In this document: positions 19,411-28,597 of the stretch, piece by piece
How positions within the stretch are numbered: position 1 is the first letter of the stretch
Layout: each line of letters opens with the position of its first letter
DNA from: Nonomuraea thailandensis
GTDB lineage: Bacteria > Actinomycetota > Actinomycetes > Streptosporangiales > Streptosporangiaceae
Direction of reading: 5' to 3'
Assembly (NCBI RefSeq): GCF_024172165.1
Contig: NZ_JAMZEB010000001.1
Location: 496,001 to 560,000, forward strand
Length of the DNA: 64,000 nucleotides
Program-made: the position numbers and the translations under genes
The notes under the pieces: model-generated
What the model was told of the DNA's origin: nothing
Seen by the model: the letters and a program-made list of their open reading frames with translations, nothing else
Databases searched by the model: none

Positions 19411-20600
19411 ACGACATATTGGCATCGACGCTCGACATCCAAGCCCTGCGCGCGGACACCCCGGCCACCACGGCGCTCCTGCACGCCAACAACGCCGGGG
19501 CGTCGTTGCAGCCGCAGCCGGTCACCGACACGGTTCTGAACTACCTAGCGCTGGAACAACAGCGTGGCGGCTACGAAGCGGCCATCGCACGCCATGCAGA
19601 ACGCGAGGCCGTCTACGCTGATCTCGCCCGGCTGATCGGAGCCCAGTCACGCCAGATCGCCATCACTGACAGCGCGACCCGTGCGTGGAACCTCGCCTTC
19701 GCCTCCGTGCCGTTCCGGCCCGGCGACCGCATCCTGACGTCCATGGCGGAGTACGCCAGCAACTACCTCGCCTTCCTCCACTTGCAGGAACGACTGCCAG
19801 TCACAGTCACACCCGTGCCCAGCGACGAGACCGGCCAACTGTCTGTACGCGCGCTGGCCGACCTGCTCGATGATCGGGTCCGGCTGGTCGCCGTCACCCA
19901 CATCCCCACCAACGGCGGGTTGGTCAACCCGGCTGCGGCCATCGGCGAACTGGTCGCCGACAGTCAGGCCCTCTTTCTGCTGGACGCCTGCCAATCGGTG
20001 GGACAGATGCCGGTCGACGTCGGCGAGATCCAAGCCGACCTGCTCACCACGACGGGACGGAAATATCTGCGAGGACCACGCGGAACGGGTTTCCTGTATG
20101 TGAGCGACACGGCGCTCGATGTGCTCCGGCCGCCCATCGCGGACCTGTTCGGCGCCCGTTGGACTGAGCGCGACAGCTATACTCTGCGCCGCGACGCCCG
20201 GCGGTTCGAACTGTATGAGTCCAACATCGCCGCCACACTCGGTCTAGGTGCAGCCGCCCGCTACGCCGCAGCGGTTGGCCCGTCTGCCTCCTGGGCGCGC
20301 ATACGCGCCCTCGCAGAGCGGCTGCGCGAGGGCCTGGCGGCCGAGCCGGGCATCACCCTCACCGATCAGGGCCACGTCAAGGGCGGAATCGTGACGTTCA
20401 CGGTACGCGGCTGGGAGCCACCACAGCTAGTGGAACGGCTGCGCGCCCGCGATATCAACATCTGGCACTCCTCCATCGAGTCGACCAGGCTCGACATGGA
20501 AAAACGCGGACTGCGTTCCGTCGTGCGCGCTTCGGTGCACTATTTCAACACCGAGCAGGAGATAGACCGGCTGGTCGAGGCCATCGGCTCGGCTCGATGA
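19407..20600 (+). CDS. Class V aminotransferase-fold PLP enzyme
   Basis: A 397-residue fold-type I PLP enzyme of the class V aminotransferase/cysteine desulfurase group. It shows H-A-N-N-A-G-A-S at the start, V-T-H-I-P-T-N-G-G, the PLP-pairing Asp193 in L-L-D-A-C-Q-S-V-G-Q and the Schiff-base Lys219 in T-T-G-R-K-Y-L-R-G-P-R-G. No conserved catalytic cysteine of a desulfurase is evident. Group members include aminotransferases, isopenicillin N epimerase-like racemases and C-S or C-N lyases such as EgtE. Overlap with both neighbouring genes (ATGA at 19407 and 20597) ties it to the same pathway as the M24 enzyme. The precise reaction cannot be read from the sequence. Confidence 0.85.
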   Translation: MNDILASTLDIQALRADTPATTALLHANNAGASLQPQPVTDTVLNYLALEQQRGGYEAAIARHAEREAVYADLARLIGAQSRQIAITDSATRAWNLAFASVPFRPGDRILTSMAEYASNYLAFLHLQERLPVTVTPVPSDETGQLSVRALADLLDDRVRLVAVTHIPTNGGLVNPAAAIGELVADSQALFLLDACQSVGQMPVDVGEIQADLLTTTGRKYLRGPRGTGFLYVSDTALDVLRPPIADLFGARWTERDSYTLRRDARRFELYESNIAATLGLGAAARYAAAVGPSASWARIRALAERLREGLAAEPGITLTDQGHVKGGIVTFTVRGWEPPQLVERLRARDINIWHSSIESTRLDMEKRGLRSVVRASVHYFNTEQEIDRLVEAIGSAR

Positions 20601-21775
20601 CCGCGCTGCTCGGCGATCCGCGCCTGCGCTATCCGCTGGCGGCGCTCAACATCGACGCAGTACGCGACAACGTGACCGCGATGGACGACTACTTGCGCTT
20701 GCGCTCAGCGAAGATCGCCCCGCACGCCAAGACGACCCTGCTGTCTGAGGTTCTCACCCTTCAGACTCGAATGGCCTCAACCTGGGGGCTGACCGTCGCA
20801 GACACCATGCAGGCAAGGCTGGCCCAACAGGCCGGAGCCCAGCGCATCCTGATCGCCAACCAGCTCGTCGAGGCTGACGACATCGCCTGGGCAGCCCGTG
20901 CGGCCCGCACCGGCCTCACCGTGATCTCCCTCGTGGATACACCCGAAGGAGTGCGTCTGCTCGACGCCGCTCTGACTGCGCACAACCGTCCCTTCGCCGC
21001 TGTCCGGCATCCCGTCCTGCTCGAGGTTGGTTATCGCGGAGGTCGCGGCGGCATTCGCAGCGCTGCGGACGCCGACGCGGTCGCCGAGGCGGTGACCTGC
21101 TCGCAGCATCTCGAACTGCGCGGAGTGTCCGGCTACGAAGGGCTGCTCGGCGGCTTGGGTGACTCCGCCGACCTGAGGCGCGTGGACACTTACCTGCATC
21201 ACGTCGTCGAGATCGCGTGCCGGCTCGTCGACCGGGGAGCCGTCACCGCGCCACAACCGATCTTGTCCGCCGGCGGTTCGGCCTACTTCGACCGCGTCAT
21301 CGACATCTGCCAAGGCCCGGTCAGCCGCCTCGGCGGACTGCTTCTGCTGCGCAGCGGCTGCTACGCCGTTCACGACCACGGCATGTACGCGCGAAGCTAC
21401 CCTCGAGGCCGATCGGCGGACGGGCCGGCCCTGCGGCCAGCGGCCACCCTCTGGGCCCGCATCCAGTCCCGGCCTGAGCCCACCTGCGCTATCGCCGCCG
21501 CAGGCCGGCGGCATCTCCCCTACGATGCAGGATTGCCCACCCCCTTGAGCATCCGCTTTCGCGATGGCGTGCCCGCTCCACTGGTTGGCGCCGCCGCACG
21601 TGCTGTTAGTGATCAGCACCTGCACCTAGAGCTTGCCGTCGAGACGGATCTGGCCGTCGGCGACGTCCTGCCGCTGGGCATCTCCCACCCTTGCGGACTG
21701 TTCGACCGTTGGCGCTCGATCAGCATCGTCGACGATCATGGTCAGCTGATCGGAACTGGCCGACCCGCGTTCTGA
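20597..21775 (+). CDS. D-threonine aldolase/D-serine dehydratase-like PLP enzyme
   Basis: A 392-residue fold-type III (alanine racemase-like) PLP enzyme of the DSD1/D-threonine aldolase family. The PLP Lys is K45 in A-P-H-A-K-T-T, with the barrel continuing to about residue 250 and a C-terminal beta domain. The metal site typical of this family is seen as H364-x-C366 in G-I-S-H-P-C-G-L-F-D. Enzymes of the group act on D-threonine, D-serine, D-3-hydroxyaspartate or beta-hydroxyaspartate. Together with the class V PLP enzyme upstream, conversion of a 3-hydroxy-amino acid is possible. The start ATGA overlaps the preceding stop. Confidence 0.85.
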   Translation: MTALLGDPRLRYPLAALNIDAVRDNVTAMDDYLRLRSAKIAPHAKTTLLSEVLTLQTRMASTWGLTVADTMQARLAQQAGAQRILIANQLVEADDIAWAARAARTGLTVISLVDTPEGVRLLDAALTAHNRPFAAVRHPVLLEVGYRGGRGGIRSAADADAVAEAVTCSQHLELRGVSGYEGLLGGLGDSADLRRVDTYLHHVVEIACRLVDRGAVTAPQPILSAGGSAYFDRVIDICQGPVSRLGGLLLLRSGCYAVHDHGMYARSYPRGRSADGPALRPAATLWARIQSRPEPTCAIAAAGRRHLPYDAGLPTPLSIRFRDGVPAPLVGAAARAVSDQHLHLELAVETDLAVGDVLPLGISHPCGLFDRWRSISIVDDHGQLIGTGRPAF

Positions 21776-21849
21776 GGATGCAGGTCGCCTAACAATGGCC
21801 TTAAGAGATCCGCAAGCCGCAGGTCGCCGCCGAACGCGACACTGTTGTC

Positions 21850-22761
21850 ATGAGCACGGCTGAGCAGATCACGACCACCAGAGGCTGGCTGGTCATCGGA
21901 GCGCCCATGGAAGGCTCTGGTACCCGGCGCGGCGAGATCGGCGCACCCGACTCCTTCCGCCAGGCCGGACTTGTCGCCGCGCTGGCCGCTGTCGACTTCG
22001 GTGATTTGCCCGTCGTCATCACCGACAGCCGCCGCGACCCGGCGGTGGGCATCATCGGCTTCGATCAGATCGTCGCCGGCACCGCGCTCATCGCCGATAC
22101 CGTCAGTTCCGCGTTGATGACCGGCTGGCGTCCCTTCCTGCTCGGCGGATGCTGCTCGATCCTGCCAGGAGCCCTGGTCGGGCTGCGTCGGCACAGCGGG
22201 CCGGCCAAACTCGTTTTCGTCGACGGCCACCTCGACCTGTTCACCCCTGGTGACACCCGCACGGGCGAACTGGCCGGCATGGCCTTGTCAGTAGTCACCG
22301 GCTATGCCGCCGAAGCCGCGAACGCCTTGGTCGGATCTTCACCTCTGGTCGAACCAGGCGACGTCCTGGCTATCGGTGATGCCGACGGCGCACGGCGCCG
22401 GACCGCGAAGGCCGCCGAGGCGGCCACCGCCATCCCAGACGCGCGGATCCTGGACGCGGCCGCCGTTCACACGATGGGTGCCCGAGCCACGGCCGAGCGT
22501 GCGGCGGCACTCATCGACGGCGAAGGCATGCCCTTTTGGCTGCACCTGGACGTCGATGTGCTCGACGGAACCGTGATGCCCGCACTCAGCTTCCCGGCCA
22601 GCACGGGAATCGGCTATCTGGAGGCGGAGGTGCTGCTCAAGACGCTGGCCTCCAGCCCGCTTCTGGCCGGCGTCTCGGTCGCAGGATTCAACACCCGGCA
22701 AGACCCTCGCGGAGAGCATGCGCGCCGGGTGACTAAAATGCTGACAACAGCCTTCGCCTGA
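21850..22761 (+). CDS. Arginase-fold (ureohydrolase family) protein with altered metal site
   Basis: A 303-residue protein of the arginase/agmatinase/formiminoglutamase fold, which hydrolyses guanidino or amidino groups at a Mn2+ pair. Five of the six usual ligands are present: D125-G-H127-L-D129 and D234-V-D236 in L-H-L-D-V-D-V-L-D-G. The first ligand motif G-G-D-H-S reads G-G-C-C-S at 99-103, so the first histidine is a cysteine. The 74-base gap before it is the only sizeable break in the front half of the operon. The altered site suggests a different metal, a changed substrate or loss of activity. A guanidine or amidine substrate for the pathway would fit the fold, but this is inference. 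Confidence 0.82.
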   Translation: MSTAEQITTTRGWLVIGAPMEGSGTRRGEIGAPDSFRQAGLVAALAAVDFGDLPVVITDSRRDPAVGIIGFDQIVAGTALIADTVSSALMTGWRPFLLGGCCSILPGALVGLRRHSGPAKLVFVDGHLDLFTPGDTRTGELAGMALSVVTGYAAEAANALVGSSPLVEPGDVLAIGDADGARRRTAKAAEAATAIPDARILDAAAVHTMGARATAERAAALIDGEGMPFWLHLDVDVLDGTVMPALSFPASTGIGYLEAEVLLKTLASSPLLAGVSVAGFNTRQDPRGEHARRVTKMLTTAFA

Positions 22762-22772
22762 GGGGGTTTCGC

Positions 22773-23702
22773 ATCGGCGACAGGCCCGCGCGGCAGTTTC
22801 AGTCCCGGCTCAATCTGCGCCGGCTTGCGCTGCTGTTCGAAATAGGGCGGCACGAGACACTGACCGCCGCGGCCGACGCGCTGAAATACTCCCCGTCCGC
22901 CGTCAGCCAGCAGCTGAAGGTGCTGGAGCAGGAAGTCGGTCTCGCCCTCGTTGAACGCAGTGGACGGCAGGTCCGGCTCACGGCGGCGGGTCAGCTCCTG
23001 GCCGCGCATGCCGAACAGATGATCGCCCGACTGCTGGTGGCGGAGGAGGATGTGCGCGCCATCGGCCAGCTCGGGCACGGCAGGCTGCGAATGGCGACCT
23101 TCCGCAGCGCAGGCGAATCGCTGCTCATCGACGCCATTACCTACTTCCGCGGACATTACCCGGCCATCCAGATCAGCGTCGTTGAAGGCGAGCCGGAAGA
23201 GTACATGGCCTCTCTGCGACGCCACGAGCTCGACCTGGCGCTCACCTATGATTACGACGGACTGGACGGGCAACTCGACGAAGGCCTGGTACGCGAAGTC
23301 ATCTGCTCCGAACCCATCCTTGTCGCCGTGCCCTCCGGTCGCCACTACGAACGCCAGCCCCTGCGGCTGGCGGACCTGGCGCAGGAGAAGTGGATTGCCT
23401 CCACACCTACCAACGCGGTTCACCGCTTCACCGAACGGGCCTGCGCGCAGGCAGGCTTCACCCCGCGGGTCGTCATGCACACCGACGACTACCACATCGC
23501 CCAAGAACTGGTCGCCCGCGGCATGGGCGTGACCTTTCTGCCGGAGATGTCGGCCCGCAGCCACCATCGCGGCGTCGACGTTCATCGCCTGAGTGACGTC
23601 ACCCTCAGCCGCCGCATTCACGCGACCTACCGCACCGGCGGCGACCGCGTTGCTGTCGTCGCCGCGATCCGCGATGTCCTGATCGCCCTTGGAGCCCCAT
23701 GA
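22773..23702 (+). CDS. LysR-family transcriptional regulator (first of tandem pair), unusual start
   Basis: A LysR-type regulator of about 309 residues: winged helix-turn-helix with T-A-A-A-D-A-L-K-Y-S-P-S-A-V-S-Q-Q-L-K near the N-terminus, then a substrate-binding domain beginning near G-R-L-R-M-A-T-F-R-S. The frame is open from a stop at 22734 but has no ATG, GTG or TTG before 22920, which lies inside the DNA-binding helix region. The best spaced ribosome site, GAGGGGG at 22760-22766, sits six bases before an in-frame ATC at 22773; CTG at 22758 is another option. So either a rare start codon is used or a small 5' indel has removed the real start. It follows the arginase-fold gene directly and probably senses the operon's substrate. 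Confidence 0.75.
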   Translation: MGDRPARQFQSRLNLRRLALLFEIGRHETLTAAADALKYSPSAVSQQLKVLEQEVGLALVERSGRQVRLTAAGQLLAAHAEQMIARLLVAEEDVRAIGQLGHGRLRMATFRSAGESLLIDAITYFRGHYPAIQISVVEGEPEEYMASLRRHELDLALTYDYDGLDGQLDEGLVREVICSEPILVAVPSGRHYERQPLRLADLAQEKWIASTPTNAVHRFTERACAQAGFTPRVVMHTDDYHIAQELVARGMGVTFLPEMSARSHHRGVDVHRLSDVTLSRRIHATYRTGGDRVAVVAAIRDVLIALGAP

Positions 23703-23751
23703 GCGATCGTCACGCGCCCATCCGGGCGACGTCTGGACGGGGGAGGCGAAC

Positions 23752-24654
23752 ATGCTAGAGATCCGGCGTCTCAAAGTGCTACGCGAGGTGGCGCTGCGTG
23801 GCTCCATCACAGCGGCTGCTGAAGCCCTCAGCTACACGCCTTCGGCCGTCAGCCAACAGATCGCGGCCCTGGAGCGCGAGATGGCTGCTGTCTTGGTCGA
23901 GCGCGGACCCCGCAGCATCGCTCTGACCGAGGCCGGCCGCGTCCTCGTCGAGCACACCGAGGGCGTGCTTGAGCAGCTTGACCTGGCCGACGAACAGGTC
24001 AGGGCGATCGCGGGGCTGAAGGGAGGCCGGCTTCGTCTGGCCACCTTCCGCAGCGTGGGAGAGACGCTCGTGGCCCAAGCCCTCATGGATTTCCACCTCG
24101 CCTACCCCGCTGTGGAGCTCGCACTGACCGAAGGCGAACCTGAGGAATACCTAGACCGGCTCGCCCGCGCAGAACTCGACCTTGCACTGTCCTTCGACTA
24201 CGACGGCATCCCCCCGCCGCATGATGACACGCTCGCCTGCGAGCACCTGCTCACCGAGGAAATGCTGATCGCTCTGCCGAAGGATCATCAGCTCGCGACC
24301 AGGACGACGGTCACGTTGGCCGATCTCGCCGCCGAGTCATGGATCATCAGCTCCACACGCTCGAGCGTGCACGCATTCACTGCGACCATCTGCCGCTGGG
24401 AGGGCTTCGAGCCCCAGGTGGCCTTCGAAATCGATGACTACCACATGGCGCAGGCGCTAGTCGCAGCCAGCGTCGGCGTCACCTTCTTGCCAGCGCTGTC
24501 CACACGCACGGCCCACCCGGGGGTGCGCGTGCTGCCCGTGCGTCCCCGACCGCCACGGCGCCGTATCTATACGATGCAGCGCGAGCTCGAACGCGTCTCA
24601 CCCTGCGTGGCCGAGATGACGAGACTGTTGCGCGAGGCGGCCGCGGCGCCATGA
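23752..24654 (+). CDS. LysR-family transcriptional regulator (second of tandem pair)
   Basis: A 300-residue LysR-type regulator with the DNA-binding region M-L-E-I-R-R-L-K-V-L-R-E-V and T-A-A-A-E-A-L-S-Y-T-P-S-A-V-S-Q-Q, followed by a two-lobed effector domain starting at G-G-R-L-R-L-A-T-F-R-S-V. The ATG at 23752 has GGGGGAGG about eight bases upstream. It is a clear paralogue of the regulator 50 bases upstream, sharing E-G-E-P-E-E-Y and D-D-Y-H-x-A-Q in the effector domain. The pair lies between the enzyme genes and the ABC importer genes, all on one strand. The two may answer to different intermediates or form mixed dimers (inference). Confidence 0.92.
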   Translation: MLEIRRLKVLREVALRGSITAAAEALSYTPSAVSQQIAALEREMAAVLVERGPRSIALTEAGRVLVEHTEGVLEQLDLADEQVRAIAGLKGGRLRLATFRSVGETLVAQALMDFHLAYPAVELALTEGEPEEYLDRLARAELDLALSFDYDGIPPPHDDTLACEHLLTEEMLIALPKDHQLATRTTVTLADLAAESWIISSTRSSVHAFTATICRWEGFEPQVAFEIDDYHMAQALVAASVGVTFLPALSTRTAHPGVRVLPVRPRPPRRRIYTMQRELERVSPCVAEMTRLLREAAAAP

Positions 24655-24838
24655 TGGCCGCTGCGAATGAAGTCAAGCTGGCGGTGTCCTGAAGAGAACG
24701 TCAATCAGGACGGCCTGAACCCCGCATATGGTTACTCCTCAAAGGTTAGCCGTCGCTCTACCACCTTCGCCCTGACGCGCTCTTGGACATGAACCGGGCG
24801 ACGCCGCCGTCGGCACTCAGAGTTCAGAGAGAAAAGCC

Positions 24839-25750
24839 ATGAGAACGAGCCTTTGCCGTGTCACGTTCGTCGTCTGTCTCCTCGCCCTCACCGGGGCCGC
24901 GTGTACGACCCACTCCACCAACACGTCCGCGACCACCACCACAGCGCAGGCGGGCACGCCGGCGGCCACGGTAACCATCAATAGCGAGGCCGCGGCCCTG
25001 GTCCCCGCCGACGTTAAAGCCAGGGGCACGCTCACGATCGCCAGCACCAGCACCAACGCGCCCATGGAATTTCTCGACGAGGACGGCAAGACACTCGTCG
25101 GGTTCGACATCGACTTCTCCGACGCGATCGCCGCGACTCTCGGACTGAAGGCTGCGCATATCAACTCAACCTTCGACGCGATCATTCCCGGGCTCGCCGC
25201 CCACAAGTACGACGTGGGCATGTCAGGATTTTTCATCACACCCGCCAGAGAACGCGTCGTCGACTTCGTTCCCTATCTTCGCGACGGATCCGCGCTCGTC
25301 GTTCCCAGCGGCAACCCGCTGAATCTCGCCATGGACCCCGCCACCCTGTGCGGGCATCAGGTGGCCGGCGAGAAGGGCAGCGTGCAGGGGATCGAGTACC
25401 TACCGGCCATCTCGAAGGACTGCCAGGCCGCGGGCAAAAAGCCGGTGACGATCTTGTTGTTCCCCAAGCTCGACGAGGCTCACCTCGCGCTGACTGGCGG
25501 ACGAGCCGACGCGATCATGGAGGACAGCATCCCCAGCGGCTATCGGGCGTCACGAAGCAACGGCAAATACGAAGTAGCCCCTGGCGGCATCTATAAGCCG
25601 GTCCAGACCGGCATCGCCTTCCCGAAGGGCTCCGCTCTCGCGCCGGCGGTCCGATCCGCGGTCGCCTCCCTTGCCGCTGACGGAACCATGCAGCGGCTTA
25701 TGGACAAGTGGTCGCTGCCATCGGCGGCCCTCCTGCCCCAGTACAACTGA
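24839..25750 (+). CDS. ABC transporter substrate-binding lipoprotein, polar amino-acid type
   Basis: A 303-residue periplasmic-type binding protein (SBP_bac_3 family) anchored outside the membrane as a lipoprotein. The signal peptide ends in the lipobox L-T-G-A-A-C around residue 21. The mature part has G-F-D-I-D-F-S-D-A-I-A, D-A-I-I-P-G-L and the M-S-G-F-F-I-T-P-x-R segment that contacts the ligand alpha-carboxylate and amine in this family. Permease and ATPase genes follow directly. A 184-base gap precedes it, so it may have its own promoter, although it probably serves the enzymes upstream as the uptake system for their amino-acid-like substrate. Confidence 0.93.
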   Translation: MRTSLCRVTFVVCLLALTGAACTTHSTNTSATTTTAQAGTPAATVTINSEAAALVPADVKARGTLTIASTSTNAPMEFLDEDGKTLVGFDIDFSDAIAATLGLKAAHINSTFDAIIPGLAAHKYDVGMSGFFITPARERVVDFVPYLRDGSALVVPSGNPLNLAMDPATLCGHQVAGEKGSVQGIEYLPAISKDCQAAGKKPVTILLFPKLDEAHLALTGGRADAIMEDSIPSGYRASRSNGKYEVAPGGIYKPVQTGIAFPKGSALAPAVRSAVASLAADGTMQRLMDKWSLPSAALLPQYN

Positions 25751-25759
25751 GGTCCAGCG

Positions 25760-26680
25760 ATGTCGTCCACACCATTGGTTACCGACTCGCCGGCGGACGA
25801 GCTGATCATCGTACCGCGCCGCCATCCCGGGCGATGGGCCGCGGTGATCATTATCGCCGCACTCGTGGGACTGCTCGGCTGGTCGGTCCTGACCAACGAT
25901 CGCTTCGGCTGGCCGGTTGTCGGCGCCTATCTGCGCGACGTGTCGATCGGCCGCGGAATCGTCGTCACGCTGGAACTGACCCTGATGTGCATGCTCGTCG
26001 GCCTGGTCCTCGGCACGATCATCGCCATCGCTCGCATGTCGCCCAACCCGGTCATCCGCGCGACCGCCTTCGGCTACATCTGGTTCTTCCGCGGCACGCC
26101 CGTCCTGGTGCAGCTGCTGTTCTGGTTCAACCTGGCGGCGCTGTATCCAGTGCTCAGCTTCGGTATCCCCGGCGTCGCCTTGAACGCCAACGAGCTCATC
26201 ACCCCCATGATGGCGGCGGTGCTGGGCCTGGGACTCAACGAGGCCGCCTACATGGCTGAAATCGTCCGGGCCGGTATCGTATCCGTCCCTCCCGGACAGT
26301 CCGAAGCCGCCGGCGCGCTAGGCCTGACCCGCATCGAGACCATGCGCCGCGTCGTCTTGCCACAGGCGATGCGAGTCATCATCCCGCCGACCGGCAACGA
26401 AACGATCGGCATGCTCAAGACCACGTCGCTGGTGAGTGTCCTGGCTGTTCCTGATCTGCTCTATTCTGCGCAAACCATCTACGCCCGCACTTTCGAGACG
26501 ATCCCGCTGCTCATCGTGGCCAGCATCTGGTACATCGTCGTCACCTCGATCCTTTCCGTGGGCCAGTTCTACCTGGAACGGCATTTCGCCCGCGGAACGC
26601 GGCAACTGGCACCGACGCCGTTGACCCAAGCACGCGAGTACCTGAGCACCGCACGGCGAACCAGAGGGAAAGGACGATGA
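25760..26680 (+). CDS. Amino-acid ABC transporter permease (HisM/GlnP type)
   Basis: A 306-residue inner-membrane permease with an N-terminal helix (about 27-50) and a five-helix BPD_transp_1 domain. The ATPase-docking EAA loop is visible as [16 protein letters not shown] followed by [19 protein letters not shown] is typical of polar amino-acid permeases. It starts nine bases after the binding-protein gene and overlaps the ATPase gene by ATGA. Only one permease gene is present, so it presumably works as a homodimer. The tail after the last helix is rather long (about 30 residues). Confidence 0.94.
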   Translation: MSSTPLVTDSPADELIIVPRRHPGRWAAVIIIAALVGLLGWSVLTNDRFGWPVVGAYLRDVSIGRGIVVTLELTLMCMLVGLVLGTIIAIARMSPNPVIRATAFGYIWFFRGTPVLVQLLFWFNLAALYPVLSFGIPGVALNANELITPMMAAVLGLGLNEAAYMAEIVRAGIVSVPPGQSEAAGALGLTRIETMRRVVLPQAMRVIIPPTGNETIGMLKTTSLVSVLAVPDLLYSAQTIYARTFETIPLLIVASIWYIVVTSILSVGQFYLERHFARGTRQLAPTPLTQAREYLSTARRTRGKGR

Positions 26681-27465
26681 CCATGGGCGACCGGCAACCC
26701 GTTGATCGACCGATCGTGCGCGCCGAGGGCATCCGGCATGCCTACGGCAGAACCGAGGTCCTCAAAGGCATCGATTTCCAGGTGGAGGCCGGCGAGGTTG
26801 TCTGCATGATCGGCCCGTCCGGATCGGGAAAGAGCACCTTGCTACGGTGCGTCAATCATCTGGAACGCATCAGCAGCGGACGGCTCTGGGTTGACGGTCA
26901 CCTCGTGGGATATCGCCAGAAGGGCACCCGCCTCTACGAACTGAGCGACAAGGACATCTGCCGTCGCCGCGCCGATGTCGGCATGGTCTTTCAGCAATTC
27001 AACCTCTTCCCGCACATGACGGTGCTGGAAAACCTCATAGAGGCGCCATGCCGGGTTCGGCGCGAGCCCAAGAACGCGGTCATGGAACGGGCCCATGATC
27101 TGCTACGCCAGGTCGGGCTCGCCGACAAACACGGCGCCTACCCTGCCCAACTGTCCGGCGGTCAGCAACAGCGGGTCGCCATCGCCCGAGCGCTGAGCAT
27201 GCGGCCCAAGCTCATGCTGTTCGACGAACCGACCTCGGCCCTGGACCCCGAATTGGTCGGCGATGTGCTCGACGTCATGCGCGCCCTGGCCCGATCCGGG
27301 ATGACGATGATCGTCGTTACGCACGAGATCGGATTCGCCCGGGACGTCGCCGATCGCGTGATGTTTCTCGATGACGGCAGGATCGTCGAGACAGGGCCCG
27401 CCGACCAGGTCATTTCCCACCCACAACACGCACGTACCCAGGCGTTCCTGGCGGCCGTCCGCTAA
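26677..27465 (+). CDS. Amino-acid ABC transporter ATPase (GlnQ type)
   Basis: A 262-residue ABC ATPase of the polar amino-acid uptake class. Walker [10 protein letters not shown] lies at 46-54, the signature L-S-G-G-Q-Q-Q-R near 157, Walker [10 protein letters not shown] and the switch His in V-T-H-E-I-G. Residues [12 protein letters not shown] form a standard Q-loop. The ATGA overlap with the permease gene shows it belongs to the same transporter. It drives uptake of the ligand bound by the lipoprotein at 24839-25750. Confidence 0.95.
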   Translation: MTMGDRQPVDRPIVRAEGIRHAYGRTEVLKGIDFQVEAGEVVCMIGPSGSGKSTLLRCVNHLERISSGRLWVDGHLVGYRQKGTRLYELSDKDICRRRADVGMVFQQFNLFPHMTVLENLIEAPCRVRREPKNAVMERAHDLLRQVGLADKHGAYPAQLSGGQQQRVAIARALSMRPKLMLFDEPTSALDPELVGDVLDVMRALARSGMTMIVVTHEIGFARDVADRVMFLDDGRIVETGPADQVISHPQHARTQAFLAAVR

Positions 27466-27502
27466 CGACCGCATTCGCGCGCACGTCGAAACAGAGGAAA
27501 GG

Positions 27503-28324
27503 ATGATGATGAGTCAGTCACTGGAGGGTAAGGCCGCTGTCGTGACAGGCGCAGCCGGCGGCATCGGGTCGGCGGTTGCGCAACGACTGGCGGAGCTGGG
27601 TTGCCGGGTCACGGTCAACGACCTGGACGAGAGCAAGGCTGCAGCCGTCACCGAGCACATCAATCGACAAGGAGGACGGGCTCGGCTCGCCGCCGGAGAT
27701 GTTTCTGACGCCGCCACGGTGGCTCAGATCATGGACGGCACGGTGGAGGCGTTTGGCAGTCTCGACATCGTGGTGAACACGGCCGGCCTGATCGGCCAGG
27801 TGCGGCACTTCCTCGATGCCGACGAAGAGTGGTGGGACCGCGTGCTGAGGGTCAACCTGCGTAGCGTGTTCCTGTGCTCGCACGCCGCTGCTCATCACAT
27901 GGTTGGTCAGGGATCCGGTGTGATCATCTCGACGTCGTCCGGCGGAGCGACCCGAGCCCACCGGGGTGAAGTCGCCTACGACGCCTCTAAAGGGGGTATC
28001 GAGGCCATGACTCGGGCGATGGCACTCGATCTCGGGCCGTACGGAATCCGCGTGAACGCGGTGTCGCCAGGATCGATCAACGTGGCACCGCAGGGCGCGG
28101 TCAGCGAGGAGCAACTCGCCGCGCGCGGCTTGACCGTGCCCCTGGGGCGAGTGGGGATCCCCGAAGACCTCGCCGACACCTATGTCTTCCTCGCCTCCGA
28201 CCAGGCCCGCTACATCACCGGCGTCGTCGTTCCCGTTGACGGAGGCATGCTGGTGCAGCAGCGCTCGCCCCAAGTGGACATCTTCGGTCTCGACCAGTAT
28301 CCACGTCTCGGCAGGCTGGCCTGA
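27503..28324 (+). CDS. SDR-family dehydrogenase/reductase
   Basis: A 273-residue classical short-chain dehydrogenase. The NAD(P) motif T-G-A-A-G-G-I-G is at 15-22, N-T-A-G at 92-95, catalytic Ser near 145 and Y159-x-x-x-K163 in A-Y-D-A-S-K. An acidic residue (D40) at the end of strand 2 favours NAD(H). ATG at 27503 follows GAGGAAAGG; ATGs at 27506 and 27509 are alternatives. It is the last gene of the importer operon, 37 bases after the ATPase gene, and likely oxidises or reduces an intermediate of the same catabolic route. A C-terminal extension after D-G-G-M resembles oxidoreductases acting on hydroxy acids, but the substrate is unknown. Confidence 0.9.
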   Translation: MMMSQSLEGKAAVVTGAAGGIGSAVAQRLAELGCRVTVNDLDESKAAAVTEHINRQGGRARLAAGDVSDAATVAQIMDGTVEAFGSLDIVVNTAGLIGQVRHFLDADEEWWDRVLRVNLRSVFLCSHAAAHHMVGQGSGVIISTSSGGATRAHRGEVAYDASKGGIEAMTRAMALDLGPYGIRVNAVSPGSINVAPQGAVSEEQLAARGLTVPLGRVGIPEDLADTYVFLASDQARYITGVVVPVDGGMLVQQRSPQVDIFGLDQYPRLGRLA

Positions 28325-28597
28325 CGCGGCCGTGACCGTAGTGGTCTTGGACACCTACGGCGGAAGGGCACCACTGCGCGGAGCGCATCGCCGTGCCGGC
28401 ACCAACGCCGAAGACACGGACGAAAGTGAACGGGTCGGCTGTGACGGTGGCTTTGTGCAGCCGGAAGGGTGAGCGAGCAACGACGTGCCGCATGACCACC
28501 GAGCCGCGGGAAAGGATGAGGGCCGCCAGGCCGATGGGATGGTTCTGGCGGCCCCGCGGGCGACAGTATTGCAGGCAGATCCTGCACCAGACGAAAA
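28325..28597. other. Intergenic region after the catabolic operon
   Basis: About 270 bases with no recognisable gene. Open frames on the minus strand lack family resemblance. Confidence 0.4.
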
